Shown here: one piece after another, positions 59,840 through 64,000 of the stretch
Numbering within the stretch: the first letter of the stretch is position 1
Layout of the letters: the number at the start of each line of letters is the position of its first letter
Program-made: the position numbers and the translations under genes
The notes under the pieces: generated by a model
Told to the model about the DNA's origin: nothing
The model's input: only the letters and a program-made list of their open reading frames with translations
Databases searched by the model: none
From: Rugosimonospora africana
Lineage (GTDB): Bacteria > Actinomycetota > Actinomycetes > Mycobacteriales > Micromonosporaceae
Assembly (NCBI RefSeq): GCF_016862975.1
Contig: NZ_BONZ01000057.1
Coordinates: forward strand, 62,001-126,000
Length of the DNA stretch: 64,000 nucleotides
Direction: 5' to 3'

Positions 59840-60874
59840 TTGATCCGTGCCGAAACAGTGGACGATGACTCCGCGGCCGATGGCCCGGCGGATGGCGCCC
59901 TGGCGGATGGAGGCCCGGCGGATGGCGCCGAGTTGCCGGTCGTGGACGTGGAAGCCGAGCGGGGGAACGGCGATGAGATCGTGACGCCGAACGGAGATGG
60001 CGGCGGTTCGGCCGTCTCGTGGCTTCGTGTGGCACGCGAATCGGAGTCCGGCCCGCGCGATGACCCCTCGCGCGATGACCCCCCGCCGGGGAGTGGCCGC
60101 CGGTTCGGGGCGGCGCTCTTCGATCGCGACGGCACGCTGATCGAGAATGTCCCGTACAACGCCGATCCGCGGCTGGTACGTCCGATCCCGGGCGCCCGCG
60201 AGGCTCTGGACCGGTTGCGCGGAGCCGGGCTGAAGCTCGGTGTGGTCACGAACCAGTCGGCGATCCGGCGCGGCCTGGCCACCGCCGAGCAGGTCGAGGC
60301 GGTCAACCGGCGGGTCGAGGAGTTGCTCGGCCCGTTCGACACGTGGCAGGTGTGCCCGCACGGCCCGCACGACGGTTGCGCCTGCCGCAAGCCGGCGCCC
60401 GGAATGGTGCTGGACGCGGCGGCGGCGCTCGGTGTGGCCACCCCCGAGTGTGTGGTGGTCGGCGACAACGGCACGGACCTGGCGGCCGCGGCGGCTGCGG
60501 GAGCGTCCGGTGTCCTCGTACCGGCTCCGATGACCCGGGCCGGCGAGGGGACCGGTGTCGCTGTGGCGGGCGTGGCTGTGGCGGGCGTGGCTGTGGCGGG
60601 CGTGGCTGTGGCCGGCGCCGAGAGGGTGGGCGCCGCTGTGGCCGGTGTGATCCCCGCCGCTGTGGTCCCCGCGGCTGTAGTCGCCGCCGATCTGGCCGGC
60701 GCCGTCGACTGGATCCTCGGCACCGCGTCCGGCGCAGCGGCTTTGGGTGCACCCACGGCTTCGGGTGCAGCCACGGCTTCGGACGCCGCCACGGCTTCGG
60801 GTGCCGCTGCGGCTTCCGGCGCCGGTGCCGGCCCGGCCGCCGAGCGGGAGGTGCGGCGGCTGCTGCAGGGCTGA
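59840..60874 (+). CDS. HAD-family phosphatase, GmhB-like (heptose bisphosphate phosphatase type)
   Basis: Up to 344 residues, probably from a TTG at 59,840 or a GTG at 59,858; the start is uncertain. The core (about 88-260) has FDRDGT at 94-99, the GVVTNQS motif, and the zinc loop Cys172-x-His174 with Cys180 and Cys182 that marks GmhB rather than other HAD enzymes. It dephosphorylates D-glycero-D-manno-heptose-type bisphosphates. The tail after about 255 is a low-complexity run of GVAVA pentapeptides and ASGAA repeats of about 80 residues not found in the family. Confidence 0.85.
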   Translation: MIRAETVDDDSAADGPADGALADGGPADGAELPVVDVEAERGNGDEIVTPNGDGGGSAVSWLRVARESESGPRDDPSRDDPPPGSGRRFGAALFDRDGTLIENVPYNADPRLVRPIPGAREALDRLRGAGLKLGVVTNQSAIRRGLATAEQVEAVNRRVEELLGPFDTWQVCPHGPHDGCACRKPAPGMVLDAAAALGVATPECVVVGDNGTDLAAAAAAGASGVLVPAPMTRAGEGTGVAVAGVAVAGVAVAGVAVAGAERVGAAVAGVIPAAVVPAAVVAADLAGAVDWILGTASGAAALGAPTASGAATASDAATASGAAAASGAGAGPAAEREVRRLLQG

Positions 60875-60937
60875 GGTACCGGTCGACTCCTGGCCGCCCG
60901 CGCCGTTGTGCCGGTGCCGACCTGCGTCTATCGCGCC

Positions 60938-62482
60938 TCAGCCGTTGTACAGGCTCGCGACGGCGGCGAAGGTGTCGGTGGTGTAGGTCGGGCTGTACTG
61001 GTAGATGCTTGCCAGCACCGGTCCGCCGGAACGGCTGATCGTCCAGCCGCTGTCGGTCTCGAACGTCGGGTTGGCGATGCCGCAACCGGTCAGGGTGATG
61101 TCGTCGAACGCCATCGTGACCTGGTAGTTGGCCACGCCCGTGAGTTCGGTGAGGCGCAACACGAGCGAGGCCGAGCCGTTGGTGAGGTCGGACGTGATGT
61201 CCAGCGGCGACGACGAGTACCAGTCGGTGCCGTCGTAGGTGACGTCGGTCTTCCACACCGCGTGGCCGCCCACGTATGCCTCCCGCTCGTGGTAGCCGGC
61301 GGGCGCGCTGGTCGGGCGGCTGTCCCTGCGGTGCAGGACCATGACGCAGCTCGACGATCCGCTGTCGAGGTGGATGGTGGTGCTCGCCTGCGCGTACTGG
61401 CCGGCGGAGGTGGCGGTGTTCGCGGCGACGGTCAGCACGAGCGCGCCGTTGCCGGTGTGGGCCTGGTTGGTGGCCGAGTTCGCCGGCCTGCCGGTCGGGT
61501 CGAGGATCAGGTTCCAGAGGATGACGCCGGCGATCTGCGCCGAGGCCGTGTCGGCCAGAGCCTGGCTGGTCAGGGTCCTGACGTAGTCGGTGTCCGGCGG
61601 GATGTCGGTGCTGCTGAGGCTGTTGCCGTACAGCATGACGATGAGCTGCTTGCTGTCCCGGTTGAGGATCGCGGTGACCGAGTTGACCGCCGACTGGAAC
61701 GTGCCGGTCCAGGCCGTGTTGCGGTAGGCGCCGTCGCGGTACGGCATGATGACGCCGGCGATGCCCGCGGCGTAGCTGTCGATCCGGCTCTGCGTGATGG
61801 TCGGTTGGTAGAGCTGGAGGTAGAAGCTCAGGTTCGGCGCGATGGACCGGGCGGCGGTGTTCATGGAGTTGACGTACGACGCCGTGAAGAGCGTCAGGTT
61901 GTAGTCCATGTCGTCGACGGTCCAGCCGACGAGATCCGGGTACCGCACCGACAGCGTGGCGAGCGCCTTGCCCCAGGCCACATAGTCCTTGTGGTACGGC
62001 AGGTATCCGTCGCACGAGCCGTCGTGGCCCGAGGAACTCGGGCACTCGCTCGGCGGCACCAAGTATCCGAACACCCGGATGCCGGCGGCCTGCGCGGCCG
62101 GCATGAACTCGGTCGACAGGTCGGCCCAGTCGGTCGGGCTCTCCACGAGGAAGTCGTAGGTGTTCTCGTGCAGCGCGGTGATCCTGCTGATCATCGTCGG
62201 CGTGTCGATGTGCCGCGCGCCGTCGGTGCGGGCGGCCGATTCCCGGATCGCCCCTTCGGCACTGCCCTCGATACCGGTCGGACCCGCGGCCGCCGGGATG
62301 GCCGTGTTCCCGTTTGCCGCTGCGGTCCGGTTCGCCGCCGTGGCTCCGTTCGCTATCGTGGCTCCGTTTGCCGCCGTGGCGGCTGTGGTCGCTGCCGTGG
62401 CTGCGGTCGCCGGCGCCGCGACCAGACCGCCGATCAGGGCGCCGGTCGCCACGAGGGCGAGGAACGTGTGCTTGACCCGCAT
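60938..62482 (-). CDS. Secreted protein with barrel-like and beta-sandwich regions
   Basis: 514 residues from the ATG at 62,482. A signal peptide (about 1-28, ending PATAA) leads into an Ala/Thr/Asn repeat stretch (ANGATIANGATAAN). Residues about 80-330 look like a glycosidase-type barrel: VFGYLVPPSECP, GWTVDDMDYN with paired Asp residues, GVIMPYRDG and GVILWNL at strand ends. The C-terminal part (about 330-514) resembles a carbohydrate-binding sandwich. I cannot place it in a numbered glycoside hydrolase family. Likely an extracellular polysaccharide-acting enzyme or lectin. Confidence 0.65.
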   Translation of the reverse strand: MRVKHTFLALVATGALIGGLVAAPATAATAATTAATAANGATIANGATAANRTAAANGNTAIPAAAGPTGIEGSAEGAIRESAARTDGARHIDTPTMISRITALHENTYDFLVESPTDWADLSTEFMPAAQAAGIRVFGYLVPPSECPSSSGHDGSCDGYLPYHKDYVAWGKALATLSVRYPDLVGWTVDDMDYNLTLFTASYVNSMNTAARSIAPNLSFYLQLYQPTITQSRIDSYAAGIAGVIMPYRDGAYRNTAWTGTFQSAVNSVTAILNRDSKQLIVMLYGNSLSSTDIPPDTDYVRTLTSQALADTASAQIAGVILWNLILDPTGRPANSATNQAHTGNGALVLTVAANTATSAGQYAQASTTIHLDSGSSSCVMVLHRRDSRPTSAPAGYHEREAYVGGHAVWKTDVTYDGTDWYSSSPLDITSDLTNGSASLVLRLTELTGVANYQVTMAFDDITLTGCGIANPTFETDSGWTISRSGGPVLASIYQYSPTYTTDTFAAVASLYNG

Positions 62483-62665
62483 GTCGACCACCCATCGACG
62501 CACAACGGATACCGGAGCGAACAGCGCCAGTGTTCGGCACCAGTCCGCGACTCTACGCGGATCACACCGCCTCCGCCGCCCCGCGTCTCGGGTTCGCTCG
62601 GCCGGAGTCGGGGTGTCGGAGCCCGAATGCAGGAGCCCGGGTGCCTGAGGCCGAGCGCCGGGTGC

Positions 62666-63409
62666 TCAGCGGTTGGGCAGTGTGTTGAGCGCCTGTGACC
62701 GCCGCTCCAGGAGTTCGGCGTAGGTACCGTCGCGTTCGGCCCAACGGTGCATGAACACGCCCTTGACGAGGATCTCGTGGGCCGTCGGCTCCATTGCCAG
62801 CAGCCCCATGACCTCGTCGAGGTACGCGTCGAGCGGCAGTGCCGCCGGGTTTACCTTCTCCTGTCCGGCGGTCGCGACGGCGGGCGGCACGAGCTCGGCC
62901 ACCTCGATGCCCGTTCCCGCGAGCTGTGCCCGGAGCGATTCCGTGTAGGCGTGCACGCCGGCTTTCGAGGCGCCGTAGGTGGGCATGAGGGGGAACGGCA
63001 GGAAGGCGATTCCCGAGCTGACCGTGAGGATGGTTCCGGAGCCACGGGCGATGAGGTGCGGAGTGAAGGCGTCGATGACGCGGATGGTGCCGAGAAGGTT
63101 CGTGGTGATCGTCGTCTCGGTCGTGGCGATGTGCGCGGGGTCGCGCAGGTCTTCGGTGAGCATGACGCCGGACATCGTGACGACGACGTCGAGGTCGGGG
63201 TGTGCGTCGAGCACTTCGTCGCGGGCGCGGAGGATCGAGTCCGGATCGGTGACCTCGATCCTGACGGTCTCGAGTCCGTCCTGCGGCTCGGGACTGCGGC
63301 CTCCGACGATGACTGTGCTGCCGGCATCCACGAATCGCTGCGCGAGTCCGCGCCCGATTCCCGAGGTGCCGCCGACGATGAGGACTGTGCGGTTGGTGAT
63401 CTCCACCAT
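62666..63409 (-). CDS. Short-chain dehydrogenase/reductase, DltE-like
   Basis: 247 residues. Cofactor loop GGTSGIG at 13-19, catalytic Ser131/132, Tyr145 and Lys149 (YGASK). DltE-type SDRs with the LPFPLMPTYGASKAGVHAYTESLRAQL segment are common stand-alone oxidoreductases. It is divergent from an XRE regulator gene, the usual arrangement for a repressor-controlled SDR in actinomycetes. Confidence 0.9.
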   Translation of the reverse strand: MVEITNRTVLIVGGTSGIGRGLAQRFVDAGSTVIVGGRSPEPQDGLETVRIEVTDPDSILRARDEVLDAHPDLDVVVTMSGVMLTEDLRDPAHIATTETTITTNLLGTIRVIDAFTPHLIARGSGTILTVSSGIAFLPFPLMPTYGASKAGVHAYTESLRAQLAGTGIEVAELVPPAVATAGQEKVNPAALPLDAYLDEVMGLLAMEPTAHEILVKGVFMHRWAERDGTYAELLERRSQALNTLPNR

Positions 63410-63831
63410 GGTCTCCTTGTGACTCTTGCTAACGACGTGGTTTTTGCCAGCGACAGGCTCTGCTAACGACGTGGCGCTTGCTAGCGGCGTGGAGCCTGGT
63501 CACGACACGGCTCCTGGCCACGACCGGATCGCCTGAGACAAGGTTCCCTCGGGCATCCGGAGGCTGTGAGGTCCCTGCTGATCCGGGGAGTGACAGGACC
63601 CCCTGTCCGGCGGAAGCGCCGGGCTAGCGTGGATCGGTACGACGACGGCAAGAGCGACCCCGGCGACGGTCATACCGGATGTCCGATACATCCCGGTCTG
63701 CGGCGCATGAGGGAAGCTTCGCAAGCATCGACAGCCGAGGTGGGGTCTTTGTCGGCGCTAGTTCCCGATCGGGTGCCACGAGCACGGGGCAGCCTTCGGG
63801 CTGGGCCGGACGCGCGGAGAATGGAGCTGAG
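63410..63831. other. 422-base divergent gap with a worn tandem array
   Basis: No gene is supported. From about 63,430 to 63,530 a worn unit of about 20 bp (TGCTAACGACGTGG, TGCTAGCGGCGTGG) repeats. The rest presumably holds the promoters of the SDR and XRE genes; no clear operator stands out. Confidence 0.55.
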
Positions 63832-64000
63832 TTGACGAACCGCGACGAGGAGACGAATCGGCTGGGCGCGTACCTTCGCGCCCGGCGGGATCTGGTCACA
63901 CCGGAGCAGGCTGGCATTCCGGCCGGACCCAACCGGCGGGTCACCGGGTTGCGGCGCGAAGAGGTCGCCATGCTGGCCGGGGTCAGCGCCGACTACTACC
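63832..64000 (+). CDS. XRE/MmyB-type helix-turn-helix regulator (3' end outside window)
   Basis: The first 56 residues are visible from a TTG start (GGAG upstream). LGAYLRARRDLVTPEQAGI then VTGLRREEVAMLAGVSADYY is the hallmark of MmyB-like XRE regulators, whose missing C-terminal half would bind a fatty-acid-like ligand. It is divergent from the SDR gene and probably represses it. Confidence 0.88.
   Translation, partial: MTNRDEETNRLGAYLRARRDLVTPEQAGIPAGPNRRVTGLRREEVAMLAGVSADYY

Noticed and set aside
63566-63835. Open frame of 89 codons between the SDR and XRE genes
   Set aside because: No ribosome site and a biased composition typical of non-coding GC-rich DNA; it overlaps the XRE start.

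Overview
The window is high-GC DNA whose genes are tightly packed, often start with GTG, and often overlap by ATGA or by 8 bases. Together with the gene families seen (MmyB-type XRE regulator, DUF4235, DUF6158, DUF6328, actinobacterial CtaD), this points to an actinomycete chromosome. I cannot name the genus.

Bases 1 to about 48,260 form one large catabolic island. At its left end are an ABC solute-binding protein (cut by the window edge), an Asp/Glu-racemase/arylmalonate-decarboxylase-fold protein, an ABC permease and a GntR/FCD regulator. Its right part has a paralogous permease, an ATPase, two solute-binding proteins, an enolase-superfamily enzyme, a second GntR/FCD regulator, an RraA-fold protein and a GlcDEF-type oxidase. 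Between them lies a mosaic of aromatic-acid genes: phthalate-4,5-dioxygenase-type Rieske oxygenase, [3Fe-4S] ferredoxin, FAD ferredoxin reductase, short-chain dehydrogenases, 4,5-dihydroxyphthalate-decarboxylase-like protein, LigB-type extradiol dioxygenase, LigJ-like hydratase and RraA-type aldolases. Read in order these fit ring dihydroxylation, rearomatisation, decarboxylation, 4,5-cleavage and aldol release of C3/C4 acids. Four-carbon sugar-acid genes (DenD-like dehydrogenase, DUF1537 kinase), a LarA-like protein, hydantoinase-type HyuAB and an alcohol dehydrogenase are interleaved.

Two modules stand out. One is bicupin, EutA-like ATPase, EutA-like ATPase, bicupin (18,760-24,193), with no ethanolamine ammonia-lyase genes. 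The other is a third bicupin followed 3 bases later by a TRIP13/Pch2-like AAA+ ATPase (31,705-33,666). Both couple metal-binding double cupins to ATPases that are related to enzyme reactivators or protein remodellers. A protein with three RidA domains in one chain is also encoded.

A short palindromic motif, TATAGNCTACA, recurs about ten times, almost only in the promoter gaps of this island, and often overlaps a plausible -10 element. It is a good candidate operator for the two GntR paralogues.

From about 48.2 kb on, the genes look like ordinary chromosome: truncated DJ-1 protein, enolase-superfamily enzyme, DUF6328, ferritin-like protein, quinone-oxidoreductase/TetR pair, AraC/VOC pair, YihY, DUF4235, CBS protein, ThuA, nucleoside hydrolase, cytochrome oxidase subunit I with an apparent frameshift, GmhB-like phosphatase, a secreted protein, and an SDR divergent from an XRE regulator cut by the window end. 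A decayed GH10 xylanase tail survives at 55.5 kb. Short tandem arrays (units mostly 13-18 bp) are frequent between genes, and several start inside the last codons of the gene before them. A 53-bp dispersed repeat occurs four times.
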